Of a DNA stretch of 64,000 nt, positions 1 to 7,567 are shown piece by piece. Under the pieces are notes generated by a model. The model was not told the DNA's origin, did no database searches, and saw nothing but the letters and a program-made list of their open reading frames with translations. Within the stretch, counting starts at the first letter, position 1. Each line of letters opens with the position of its first letter. The translations under genes and the position numbers were made by a program. The DNA is from CAZIOH01 sp964540815 (lineage in GTDB: Bacteria > Myxococcota_A > Polyangia > Fen-1088), in contig CAZIOH010000025.1 of the NCBI GenBank assembly GCA_964540815.1, positions 1-64,000 of the forward strand, in the 5' to 3' direction.

Positions 1-597
1 AAGCGCGTGATGGTCCTCGCGCGCCTCGCCGACGGGCGAATCCTCATGCACAACGGGATCGCCCTCGATGAGCCGAGCATGGCGCAGATCGATGCGTGGG
101 GCACGGTCGCTGCGATCCTGATCCCGAATCGTTTCCACCGCCAGGATGCGCACATCATGCAGGCGCGCTACCCTGGCGCGAAGGCGTACGCCCCGAGCGG
201 GGCGATGGCGGCGGCCTCGCGCGCCACCCCCTGCGCGGGGACCTACGCCGACGTCCCGGTCGACCCGAGCGTCTCGTTGCGCGAGCTCGAAGGGATCGGG
301 GCGCGCGAGGGCGTGCTCCTCGTGCGCAGCCCCGACGGGGCCTCGGCGGTGTTCTGCGACACGCTGCTGAACCTGCCACGGCTGACCGGTCTACTCGGGG
401 TGTTTCTCCACCCCACCGGCACGCTGTCGGTACCAAGGCCAACCTCGCTCTGGTTCGCCAAGGATCGGCCGGCGCTGCGCGCCAGCCTCGAGCGTGTCGC
501 GGCCGAAGATGGCCTGGTTCGGGTCATTCCGGGCCACGGCGACGTCGTGGCGTCCGGCGCCGCCGCGCGGCTACGCGAAGCGGCCGCACGACTGTGA
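1..597 (+). CDS. DUF4336-type protein, 5' end cut by window edge
   Basis: The frame is open from base 1, so the start lies outside the window. The visible 198 codons match the DUF4336 pattern: a strand ending in HNGIALDEPS, then LIPNRFHRQDAHIMQARYPG, and a C-terminal PGHGD segment. Members resemble the metallo-beta-lactamase fold, but the canonical HxHxDH zinc motif is not visible, so enzymatic activity is not implied. A paralogue lies at the other end of the window (59635-60357) and aligns from the first visible residues, which suggests about 35-45 residues are missing here. The function of the family is unknown to me. Confidence 0.75.
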   Translation, partial: KRVMVLARLADGRILMHNGIALDEPSMAQIDAWGTVAAILIPNRFHRQDAHIMQARYPGAKAYAPSGAMAAASRATPCAGTYADVPVDPSVSLRELEGIGAREGVLLVRSPDGASAVFCDTLLNLPRLTGLLGVFLHPTGTLSVPRPTSLWFAKDRPALRASLERVAAEDGLVRVIPGHGDVVASGAAARLREAAARL

Positions 598-732
598 CCG
601 CCCGACCCGATCCGCGGGGCACCCGGTCGAGGGCTCGACCGCGGGACCGGGGGAGCACTCAGGGCACACTTGGGGTAAGCCGCGAAATGAGTCACCCGGA
701 ACAGATGTCCGATGGGAGGGGACCTCATCCCA

Positions 733-760
733 GAGACAGGAGGGCGCGAGGGTGCATAAT
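733..760 (+). promoter_or_regulatory. Possible promoter of the exporter operon
   Basis: GAGACA (733-738) and CATAAT (755-760) are separated by 16 bp and lie about 40 bp before the ATG of the membrane-fusion gene. The spacer 598-800 contains no convincing gene. The match to a sigma-70 promoter is moderate. Confidence 0.3.
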
Positions 761-800
761 CGCGGGTAACGCTGGAGCGGACCGGGGGCCACGCGATCTC

Positions 801-1832
801 ATGAACCGGACTTGCAACCTCGGCCGTATCGGCGGCCTTCGCTTTCGCCGGCGCTGGCGCTGGTGTGCCGGGACCATCGCCGCCGCTTTGGCTTTGACCG
901 CCGCCGCCGGGTGTCGGCCGCGGTCGGAGGATGCGGCGTCGTATCAAGGCGTGGTCGAGTACGAGGAGCGGGATCTCGGGTTCGAGGTCAGCGGGCGCGT
1001 GCGGGAGCTGGCGGTGCACGAAGGCGACGTGCTGCCGGCGGGTGCGCTGATCGCTCGGGTCGATCCCGAGCTCGAGCGGAGCGCGCTCGCGGCGCGAGAC
1101 GCGGAGACCCGCGCGGCCGAGCAGCAGCTCGCGCTGCTCCGCGCGGGGACGCGCCCCGAGGAGGTGAGCGCGCTGCGGGCCCGGCTCGACGCCGCCAGGG
1201 CCAGCGAGGCGCTGCTGAAGCTGTCGGCCGAGCGGACGCGCGCCCTGTTCGCCGGGCGAGCGGTTCCGCAGGCGGCGCTGGACCAGGCCGAGGCCGAGTG
1301 GACCCGGGCAACGGCCGACCGCCACGCCGCCGAGGAGACCCTGCAGGCGGCCACCAAGGGGTCGCGCCGTCAGGAGGTGGCGGTGGCCGATGATCGGCTG
1401 GCGGCGGCGCGCGCCAACGGCGAGCTGCAGCGCCAGCGGGTGGCGCGCTTCGAGCTGCGCGCGCTCGAGCCGGGCGAAGTGCTCGAGGTTCACCTGCGCA
1501 CGGGAGAGACCGCTGCCGCGGGCCAGCCCGTGATCACCGTCGCCGACACCGCGCACCCGTATGCCGACGTGTTCGTCCCGCAGGGGGCGGTAGGCGGCGT
1601 ACACGTGGGCGCGGCGGCGACGGCCCGGGTCGACTCGCTCTCGCATCCGGTGGCGGGAAAGGTGGAGCGTATTCTCCGGCGCACGGAGTTCTCGCCCCGC
1701 TACATCTTCAGCCGCGACGAGCGCGCCAAGCTGGTGGTGCGGGTGCGCCTGCGGTTCGACGATCCCGGCCACGAGCTGCACGCCGGCGTGCCGCTCTTCG
1801 CCGAGATCGCGGGCCAGGGCGCGGGCTCCTGA
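801..1832 (+). CDS. HlyD-family membrane-fusion lipoprotein of an ABC exporter
   Basis: 343 residues. The N-terminus has basic residues, a hydrophobic segment and a lipobox ending LTAAAGC at about residues 22-28, so it is probably a lipid-anchored periplasmic adaptor. A biotinyl-lipoyl-like half (FEVSGRVRELAVHEGDVLPAG) is followed by a long Ala/Arg/Glu-rich coiled-coil hairpin (about residues 90-210), the second lipoyl half and a beta-barrel segment. It resembles YbhG/YhiI adaptors, which couple an ABC-2 exporter to the outer membrane. The ATPase gene follows after 2 bp. ATG 801 was chosen because it opens directly onto the signal peptide; the open frame further upstream lacks family resemblance. 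Confidence 0.85.
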   Translation: MNRTCNLGRIGGLRFRRRWRWCAGTIAAALALTAAAGCRPRSEDAASYQGVVEYEERDLGFEVSGRVRELAVHEGDVLPAGALIARVDPELERSALAARDAETRAAEQQLALLRAGTRPEEVSALRARLDAARASEALLKLSAERTRALFAGRAVPQAALDQAEAEWTRATADRHAAEETLQAATKGSRRQEVAVADDRLAAARANGELQRQRVARFELRALEPGEVLEVHLRTGETAAAGQPVITVADTAHPYADVFVPQGAVGGVHVGAAATARVDSLSHPVAGKVERILRRTEFSPRYIFSRDERAKLVVRVRLRFDDPGHELHAGVPLFAEIAGQGAGS

Positions 1833-1834
1833 CC

Positions 1835-2929
1835 GTGGCCGGAATGGCGACCGAGACGGCGACGGCGACCGAGACGGCGACGGCGACGGCGCCTGACCGG
1901 ACGGGCCCCGGGGCGGCCCCCGGAAGCGCGGTCATCGAAACCCACGCCCTCTCCCGACGGTTCGGCGCGATCCTGGCGGTGAAGGACGTGTCCCTCACCG
2001 TTCGAACCGGCGAGATCTTCGGCCTGCTCGGCCCGAACGGGGCCGGGAAGTCGACGACCATCCGCATGCTGTGCGGGATCCTCCGGCCCACCGGCGGCAG
2101 CGGCCGGGTCGTCGGCTACGACATCGCCGAGGACGCGGAGCAGGTGAAGGCGCGCATCGGCTACATGACCCAGCGGTTCAGCCTCTACGAGGACCTGACG
2201 GTCGAGGAGAACCTGCGCTTCTACGCCGGCCTCTACGGCGTTCCAGGTGGGCGGGGCGGCCTGCGCGCGCGCGTGGACGAGGCGATCGCCCGCGCGGATC
2301 TGGGCCCGCGGCGTGGCCAGATCACCGGGACCCTCTCGGGTGGGTGGAAGCAGCGGGTGGCCCTGGCCAGCTCCACCATTCACCGCCCGCCGCTCCTGTT
2401 CCTCGACGAGCCCACCGCCGGGGTCGACCCGGTGAGTCGGCGCGACTTCTGGGATCTGATTCACCGCCTGGCGGCCGAGGGGACGACGGTGCTGATGACC
2501 ACCCACTACATGGACGAGGCTGAACGGTGCCACCGGCTGTCGTTCATCTTCGACGGGTCGGTGCTGGACACGGGGACCCCGGCGGAGATCGTGGAGAGAC
2601 GCCACCTCCGCGCCCTCGAGCTCGAGGTGACCCGCCCGATCGAGGCGGCCGATCGCCTGCGCGCCGCCATCGATCCGCACGGCGGCCCAGGCATCGAGGA
2701 GGTCGCTCACTTCGGCGCCATCCTGCGGGTGACGACCCGGGGCGCGGCCGACCCGGAGCCGCTGGTGAGGCGATTGCTGGAGGGCGCCGGTCACCCGGTC
2801 CGCAACTTGCGCCCTTCGCGCGTCTCGGTGGAGGATGCCTTCGTGGCGATGGTGCGCGAGGACGAGCGGCGCAAGCTGGCGCAGGCCGACGCCACCCTCG
2901 GTGAGACGGGTGCACCGCCGTCGAAATGA
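1835..2929 (+). CDS. ABC transporter ATP-binding protein (YbhF type)
   Basis: 364 residues from GTG 1835, or 361 from ATG 1844. It has Walker A GLLGPNGAGKST, signature LSGGWKQRVAL (the LSGGW form typical of YbhF-like subunits), Walker B LLFLDEPTAGVDP and a switch His in MTTHYMDEAE; a C-terminal regulatory extension follows. It should energise the permease at 3767. Two oddities: the N-terminus is a low-complexity tract (ATETATATETATATAP) encoded by a GACGGC repeat at 1855-1890, and the last four codons plus the stop (PPSK) lie inside the inverted repeat 2910-2944. The natural C-terminus may therefore have been altered by arrival of that repeat. Confidence 0.9.
   Translation: MAGMATETATATETATATAPDRTGPGAAPGSAVIETHALSRRFGAILAVKDVSLTVRTGEIFGLLGPNGAGKSTTIRMLCGILRPTGGSGRVVGYDIAEDAEQVKARIGYMTQRFSLYEDLTVEENLRFYAGLYGVPGGRGGLRARVDEAIARADLGPRRGQITGTLSGGWKQRVALASSTIHRPPLLFLDEPTAGVDPVSRRDFWDLIHRLAAEGTTVLMTTHYMDEAERCHRLSFIFDGSVLDTGTPAEIVERRHLRALELEVTRPIEAADRLRAAIDPHGGPGIEEVAHFGAILRVTTRGAADPEPLVRRLLEGAGHPVRNLRPSRVSVEDAFVAMVREDERRKLAQADATLGETGAPPSK
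1855..1890 (+). repeat. GACGGC-type hexanucleotide repeat inside a coding sequence
   Basis: Near-perfect GACGGC/GACCGA hexamers encode the Thr/Ala-rich N-terminus of the ATPase. A 31-bp tract at 38744-38774 is almost identical, and (GCCGTC)3 occurs at 13973-13990. The hexamer period keeps the reading frame, so length changes would be tolerated. Confidence 0.8.
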
Positions 2930-2944
2930 CATCATGTTCGGCCG
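2910..2944. repeat. 35-bp repeat, left copy (inverted relative to 5056-5090)
   Basis: This stretch is the reverse complement of 5056-5090 with a single mismatch (34 of 35). It contains the stop codon of the ABC ATPase. The two copies bracket the acetyltransferase remnant, the ATPase-tail remnant and the permease gene. Confidence 0.85.
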
Positions 2945-2991
2945 CCGAGCCGACAAGCGCGGAACGCGTCGCCAGACGGCGTGAACGTCTC

Positions 2992-3478
2992 TCAGATCCG
3001 GAGCCCCATCGCGAGCTCGTCGACCTCGACACCGCCCACCAGGAACGCTCCCATCAGCCGTCCTTCGGCAAAACCCGAGACGCTCGTACAGCCGGATGGC
3101 TCGAACGTTGTCGGCCCGAACCTTCAGGGCAACCCTGGTGATGCCAGCTCCCTTCGCCTCCGTGAATATGGTCTTGCAAAGCGCGGAGCCAAGGCCCACT
3201 CCCCAGAAACCCTGCCGAACCGAAAGGCCCAGCTCGGCCACATGGCGGATCCGTGGACGGGGTGAGCGACTGAGCAGGGCATTTCCCACCATCTCCCCCG
3301 CGACCACGGCCTTCACCATCATTCCCTTCAACGAGGCGGGATCGGCCAAGGATTTCAGGAACGCGACTTCTTGATCGAGCGTCATTCCAAGCTCGCCGGG
3401 ACCGAACGTGAGGAAGTCGGTCTCGCCCGCGATTCCTTCCAGGTAAGCGAGCAGCCCGGGAGCGTCGTCCTCGATCAC
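2992..3478 (-). pseudogene. GNAT-family N-acetyltransferase, frameshifted
   Basis: Read on the minus strand from a GTG at 3478, one frame gives a clear GNAT domain: VIEDDAPGLLAYLEGI, the LSVRQGFWGVGLGSALC acetyl-CoA loop and RADNVRAIRLYERLGF. It then loses the family pattern. Moving by one base at a TTTT run right after ERLGF restores the expected ending (EGRLMGAFLVGG, then VDELAMGLRI and a stop at 2992). An extra T is therefore the likely lesion. The N-terminus is also irregular: RNATLE, expected just before the domain, is in another frame next to an imperfect 11-nt duplication. Either this is a decaying gene or the assembly has an indel here. It is inserted antisense into the exporter operon. 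Confidence 0.7.
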
Positions 3479-3599
3479 CCTTCGAGGGTCGCATTGCGCC
3501 CATCCCGAAGGTGAGCTGTCGCAAGGATCTGGCCTCTCGTCCGAGACACCCGTGGCTCCAACCCCGTATTCTCCCACGACTCATCGTCGGAGCCCACAG

Positions 3600-3767
3600 G
3601 CACGAGCCCGTCGCGCGCTTCCCGGCTTGCGCCCGGCGCGGGTCTCGGTGGAGGATGGCGTCGTGGCCACGGCGCGCGAATATGACCGGCGCGAGCGTGT
3701 GGAGGCCGACGCCACCCTCGCTCCGGTGGGCGGGGCCAGCGCAGGTCGCGGCGGGGTGGTCGGCTGA
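3600..3767 (+). pseudogene. Remnant of an ABC ATPase C-terminus
   Basis: About 50 codons ending LRPARVSVEDGVVATARE, then EADATLAPVGG and a TGA at 3765-3767. They are clearly homologous to the tail of the upstream ATPase (LRPSRVSVEDAFVAMVRE, then QADATLGETG), also at the nucleotide level. No Walker or signature motif remains. The stop overlaps the ATG of the permease (TGATG), the junction expected of an intact ATPase-permease operon. It is either the end of a lost second ATPase, as in hlyD-ABC-ABC-permease operons, or the original end of the first ATPase left behind by a rearrangement. Confidence 0.75.
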
Positions 3768-4891
3768 TGCGCCGACCGCTCGTCATCGCCTGGAAGGAGC
3801 TGATCCAGCTCCGCCGGGATCACCTGACCATGGCGATGGCCGCGGCGTTGCCGATCGTGCAGATCACCCTGTTCGGTTACGCCATCAACACCGACGTTCG
3901 CCACATCCCGACCGTGGTCTTCGACCAGGACGCGAGCGCCGAGTCCCGCGATCTCGCGGCCACCCTCCGGGCCACGCAGTTCTACGATCTCGTGGGGGAG
4001 GTGCGGAGCTACGACGACATCGACCGCGCGCTGCGCAGCGGCCGAGCCCACGTCGCCCTGGTGGTGCCGCCCCGCTTCTCCTCGGATCTGCGGCGGGGGC
4101 GGCCGACCATGGTCCAGCTGGTGGTCGATGGCTCCGATCCGCAGACGGTGGCGAGCGCGATCGACACCGCCTCCGGGGTGGTCGCGGATCGCGCGGCCCG
4201 CCTGACCACCCTGCGCCTGGGTCGCCTCGGGCTGCCGGCGGTGGCGCCGGCCTTCACGGTCGAGCCCAGCACCTGGTACAACCCCGAGCTCAAGACCGCC
4301 ATCTTCGTGGTGCCGGGGCTGGTCGGCGTGATCCTGACCATGACCATGATCATGCTGACCGCCATGGGGATCGCCCGCGAGCGCGAGCGCGGAACGCTCG
4401 AGCAGCTGGTGGTCTCGCCGGTTGGGCGCCTCGAGCTCATGATCGGGAAGATCATCCCCTACGTGGGGATCGGCTACACGCAGATGACGCTGATCCTCTT
4501 GATCGGGACGGTGGTCTTTCACACGCCCTTCGTGGGCTCCCTGCCGCTCCTCTACCTGCTCTCGTCGCTGTTCATCGCCGCCAACCTCGCGCTGGGGCTG
4601 TTCTTCTCGACCCTGGCCCGGACGCAGCAGCAGGCCATGCAGATGTCGTTCTTCTTCCTGCTGCCGAACATCTTGCTGTCCGGGTTCATGTTTCCCTTCG
4701 ACGGCATGCCACGGCCAGCGCAATTCCTGGCCCAGGCCCTGCCGCTCACCCACTTTCTGCGCATCGTGCGCGGCATTGCCCTCAAGGGCGCGGGGCTCCG
4801 GGATCTGTGGGGCGAGGTGATCGCGCTGGGGGCGATCCTGGCGGTGCTGATCATCCTGGCGGCGGCGCGGTTTCGGAAGACGGTCGACTGA
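3767..4891 (+). CDS. ABC-2 type permease of the exporter (YbhS/YhhJ-like)
   Basis: 374 residues. An N-terminal cytoplasmic/TM segment (WKELIQLRRDHLTMAMAAAL) is followed by a large extracytoplasmic domain (about residues 45-190), then five hydrophobic helices with the family motif RERERGTLEQLVVSPV, and a final helix before FRKTVD. Such subunits form the membrane channel with a cognate ATPase. The start ATG overlaps the stop of the ATPase remnant. Only one permease is present, whereas YbhF-type systems usually have two, so it may homodimerise. Confidence 0.88.
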   Translation: MRRPLVIAWKELIQLRRDHLTMAMAAALPIVQITLFGYAINTDVRHIPTVVFDQDASAESRDLAATLRATQFYDLVGEVRSYDDIDRALRSGRAHVALVVPPRFSSDLRRGRPTMVQLVVDGSDPQTVASAIDTASGVVADRAARLTTLRLGRLGLPAVAPAFTVEPSTWYNPELKTAIFVVPGLVGVILTMTMIMLTAMGIARERERGTLEQLVVSPVGRLELMIGKIIPYVGIGYTQMTLILLIGTVVFHTPFVGSLPLLYLLSSLFIAANLALGLFFSTLARTQQQAMQMSFFFLLPNILLSGFMFPFDGMPRPAQFLAQALPLTHFLRIVRGIALKGAGLRDLWGEVIALGAILAVLIILAAARFRKTVD

Positions 4892-5010
4892 CCGGGGCGG
4901 GGCGCTGCGTCGCCAATCCGGCCGAGCTGCTCCGTTGCCGGCGCGCGATCCCATGGTCCCCGCCCCCAAGAAGGGGAGACGAGGGCGACAGGCCCGGCCG
5001 CGTCGCGGCG

Positions 5011-5096
5011 CCGTCGAAATAGCGTCAATACCGAGGCCGACAAGGCTGAGATCGTCGGCCGAATATGATGTCATTTCGACGGCGGTGCACTAGGCT
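5011..5096 (+). repeat. 72-nt imperfect palindrome plus promoter; right copy of inverted repeat
   Basis: CCGTCGAAAT (5011-5020) pairs with ATTTCGACGG (5073-5082), and GGCCGAC (5035-5041) with GTCGGCC (5054-5060), around a 12-nt loop. The right half (5056-5090) is the inverted partner of 2910-2944. TAGGCT (5091-5096) looks like a -10 box 22 bp before the DUF1552 ATG. A related segment with TAGGTT precedes the gene at 59635 (22 of 26 bases from ATTTCGA to TCC), so the element seems to be a dispersed repeat carrying an outward promoter. Confidence 0.7.
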
Positions 5097-5118
5097 CCTC
5101 TCGGGAGCCGACCCCCGA

Positions 5119-6462
5119 ATGCGCCGCCCCAACCGCAGACAGTTCGCAACCAGCCTCGGCGCGAGCCTGCTCCTTGCGCCGTTCCTGTCGGTCGGCCTCG
5201 ACCAGGAGCGCCCCCGCGCAGCGGGGGCACCGAAGACCAAGCGGCTGCTGCTGTTTTGCACCATGGGGACCTACCCACCGATCTGGACCCCTCCCGGGAT
5301 CGCTGGCGAGACCATCACCGCCTTCAGCACCTGCACCTCCCCGCTCGCCGCCATCCAGGACAGCCTGGTGATGATCGAAGGGCTCCCGAGCGGAAACCCC
5401 GGGGACAACCACGGCAGCCCCGACGGCCTCACCGGGCTCGGGTTCGGTGATTATGGCGGACAGCTCAAGATCTCGGTGGAGCAGTTCATCGCGAGCCGCA
5501 TGATCGCCGGCGGGATCAAGCGACCGATCGCCTGCTTGCTCCTTGGCGGAGCCACCAACTCCCCGGGCGGGAACACCATGTTCTACGGCGGCAGCGGGGG
5601 GAACAACCTGCCCACCATCGGCTCGCCGCTGTCGGCTTACACCACCGTCTTCGGCGGTGCTCTCCCCGCCGGGATCTCGCCGGCTGCGCTGCTGGCCCGC
5701 CGCAAGAGCATCCTCGATCTCGTGACGGCCGAGGCCACCGCCCTCAAGAGCAGCCTCGGCCGCCAGGAGGCCGCCAAGCTCGATCTGCACCTCGACTCCA
5801 TCCGCCAGCTGGAGAACAAGCTGACCCACAGCGCCAGCGCCAGCGCCGGCGCGGGATGCATGAAGCCCGGCATGCCCGCCCCCGACGGCACCTTCATCTA
5901 CCGGGAGATCGTGGACGCGATCGCCACCAACCCGATCCACCAGGACATCATCGTGAGCGCCTTCGCATGCGATCTCACGCGGGTGGCGGCGCTCGAGTAC
6001 GGCAACGATCAAACCCTGATGGTGAACCTGCCCGGACGTCTCCCCTTCGACGATCAGCACGGAGGGTTCATTCACAGCGGGGCCGACAGCCACTTCGCGA
6101 ACCTGATCGAGTTCGAGAAGTACCTCTCGGAGCAGTTCGTCGCCCTGATCGGCAAGCTCCAGAGCTTTCAGGATCCCGAGGATCCTTCGAAGACCCTGTT
6201 CGACACCACGCTCGTGGCCTGGTGTCGCGACATGGGCGACGCCGACGCCCACGACCAGAAGTCCATGCGCTTCGTGCTGGCCACCGGGAAGGGAGGCTAC
6301 CTCGAGACCGCGCCCGGGGGCCGGTACCTGTACTCGACCGAGCGCCACGAACGGGTGCTGCTCAACCTGTGCGAGGCGGTGGGGATCACCAGCTACGCGG
6401 GCTTCGGTGATCCCGGCCTCCCGGCGGCGAGCAAGCAGCCGTTGCCGGGCCTCGCCGCCTGA
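5119..6462 (+). CDS. DUF1552 domain protein, Tat-exported (solitary)
   Basis: 447 residues. It begins MRRPNRRQFATSLGASLLLA, a twin-arginine (RRQF) signal. The body has DUF1552 landmarks: RLLLFCTMGTYPPIWTPPG, CDLTRVAALEYGND, GGFIHSGADS and TLVAWCRDMGDADAH. DUF1552 proteins occur mainly in Myxococcota and Planctomycetota and are usually encoded next to DUF1592 cytochrome-like proteins. This copy has no DUF1592 neighbour; the paired copy is at 19016. The biochemical role is unknown to me. ATG 5119 was chosen because it places the Tat motif at the N-terminus and follows TAGGCT (5091-5096). A small hairpin (6471-6489) after the gene may terminate it. Confidence 0.88.
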   Translation: MRRPNRRQFATSLGASLLLAPFLSVGLDQERPRAAGAPKTKRLLLFCTMGTYPPIWTPPGIAGETITAFSTCTSPLAAIQDSLVMIEGLPSGNPGDNHGSPDGLTGLGFGDYGGQLKISVEQFIASRMIAGGIKRPIACLLLGGATNSPGGNTMFYGGSGGNNLPTIGSPLSAYTTVFGGALPAGISPAALLARRKSILDLVTAEATALKSSLGRQEAAKLDLHLDSIRQLENKLTHSASASAGAGCMKPGMPAPDGTFIYREIVDAIATNPIHQDIIVSAFACDLTRVAALEYGNDQTLMVNLPGRLPFDDQHGGFIHSGADSHFANLIEFEKYLSEQFVALIGKLQSFQDPEDPSKTLFDTTLVAWCRDMGDADAHDQKSMRFVLATGKGGYLETAPGGRYLYSTERHERVLLNLCEAVGITSYAGFGDPGLPAASKQPLPGLAA

Positions 6463-6507
6463 CGACGCGTTTCTCGCCGTCCACGAGAAGAGAGCTTGGA
6501 CAGCGGG

Positions 6508-6513
6508 TATACT
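6508..6513 (+). promoter_or_regulatory. -10-like TATACT upstream of 6561 gene
   Basis: TATACT stands out in GC-rich spacer and would give a leader of roughly 40 nt containing the GGAGGG ribosome-binding site. Confidence 0.45.
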
Positions 6514-6560
6514 CCCCGCCGGGCGGACCGATTCATGAACCAGCCCGGGTGGAGGGCCTC

Positions 6561-7490
6561 GTGTCGAACGTCACTCGAATCGTGAGCATGGTTCTCTCCT
6601 TGGTCCCCTTGGCCCCGGACGCGGGGACCGTCGCGACCGGCCCGCGCAGGCCCGATCTGTTTCCGCACCTGCAGGTCGAGCCCGCTCCCCAGGCCTCGAC
6701 CTCCACGCGGGCCAGCCAGCTCCTGCTCCCCGCCGTCGGGACCACACCACCCCGATCCGACCAGTACCAGCTCCGTCCCGCCGGGGACGGCACCGGCGAT
6801 CTGGTCTACGAGGGCTCGACGTTCACCGCGCGCATCGCCGCCGACGGGGTGGTCTCGTTTCGCGACCGGCGCGCGTCGTTGCTCTCGCCCCTCGCCATCC
6901 TCAAACCGGTCGCGGCCCCGCGCAACGTCCCGTCGCTGCAGGGCACCGTGGTCGGTCTGGTGCAGAACGGAAAGCCGCCGCCGGGGGACGACCGGGCGCA
7001 AAATGACACATCCTTTCTGCTCGTGGCGCCGCCCAGCCCGAACCACGCCGATCCGCGCGAGGGTTGCAAGAACTGCAGCTTCGACGATCCGCTGTTCTCG
7101 CTGGTCGCGTGGCGGTTCGACGTGACCGACGAGGTGATGCGGCTGTCGGGGCGGGATCCCAACCGTTACGCCAAGGCGCGCTTCCTCTACGCGACCCGTG
7201 ACACCCGCGCCCGGCGGGCGGCCGAGTTTCACGCCGAGAGCATCCGGGCGGCGCGCGACCGCCTGCCTCGGCTGCTCGAGCAGATCGCGGCCGACGACCG
7301 CCGATCGCCCCGCGAGCGGCGCGCGGTGTTGCTCAGCCTGCGCGACGAGCTCGACGGGAGCTCGCCGGATGCGCAGGCCGCGGCGCGCACCATCGACGCG
7401 TTCGTGGCCGCGCGCTTTCCGCCCCGCCCCGCGGCGGGGGCGCCGCCGAGCGCCGCGCCGAGCCCCGATGGGGGGACGCGGCGCGAGTGA
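6561..7490 (+). CDS. Hypothetical protein, possibly exported
   Basis: 309 residues from GTG 6561, which has GGAGGG five bases upstream. The N-terminus is moderately hydrophobic (VSMVLSLVPLAPDAG), a weak signal-peptide candidate. The middle has REGCKNCSFDDPLFSLVAWRFDVTDEVMRL with a CxxC pair. The C-terminal third (residues about 215-290) is charged and predicted helical, ending in a Pro/Ala tail. No family was recognised. ATG 6535 is out of frame and would encode only 16 residues. Confidence 0.65.
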   Translation: MSNVTRIVSMVLSLVPLAPDAGTVATGPRRPDLFPHLQVEPAPQASTSTRASQLLLPAVGTTPPRSDQYQLRPAGDGTGDLVYEGSTFTARIAADGVVSFRDRRASLLSPLAILKPVAAPRNVPSLQGTVVGLVQNGKPPPGDDRAQNDTSFLLVAPPSPNHADPREGCKNCSFDDPLFSLVAWRFDVTDEVMRLSGRDPNRYAKARFLYATRDTRARRAAEFHAESIRAARDRLPRLLEQIAADDRRSPRERRAVLLSLRDELDGSSPDAQAAARTIDAFVAARFPPRPAAGAPPSAAPSPDGGTRRE

Positions 7491-7532
7491 ACGGAGGGTC
7501 TCCCTCGGCCGCCGGCTTGGGGCGCGCGGACC

Positions 7533-7561
7533 TTGCCGGGATCGGTACTGGTCCTTAGGCT
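7533..7561 (+). promoter_or_regulatory. Promoter of leaderless gene 7568
   Basis: TTGCCG (7533-7538), 17 bp spacer, TAGGCT (7556-7561), then exactly 6 nt to the ATG. Transcription would begin at or next to the start codon; no Shine-Dalgarno is present. Confidence 0.6.
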
Positions 7562-7567
7562 TGGTGG

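Noticed and set aside
243..1781. Long antisense frame over the first genes
   Set aside because: High-GC DNA gives long open frames opposite real genes; its product is Arg/Gly-rich with no family motif, while the plus strand has clear HlyD and DUF4336 domains.
3500..3600. Possible tRNA remnant near an acetyltransferase start
   Set aside because: A GGTTGGAGCC stretch vaguely recalls a T-arm, but no acceptor or anticodon stem can be drawn.
6535..6585. 16-codon leader peptide upstream of 6561
   Set aside because: ATG 6535 opens a short frame with no ribosome-binding site and no attenuator-like hairpins; kept out for lack of support.
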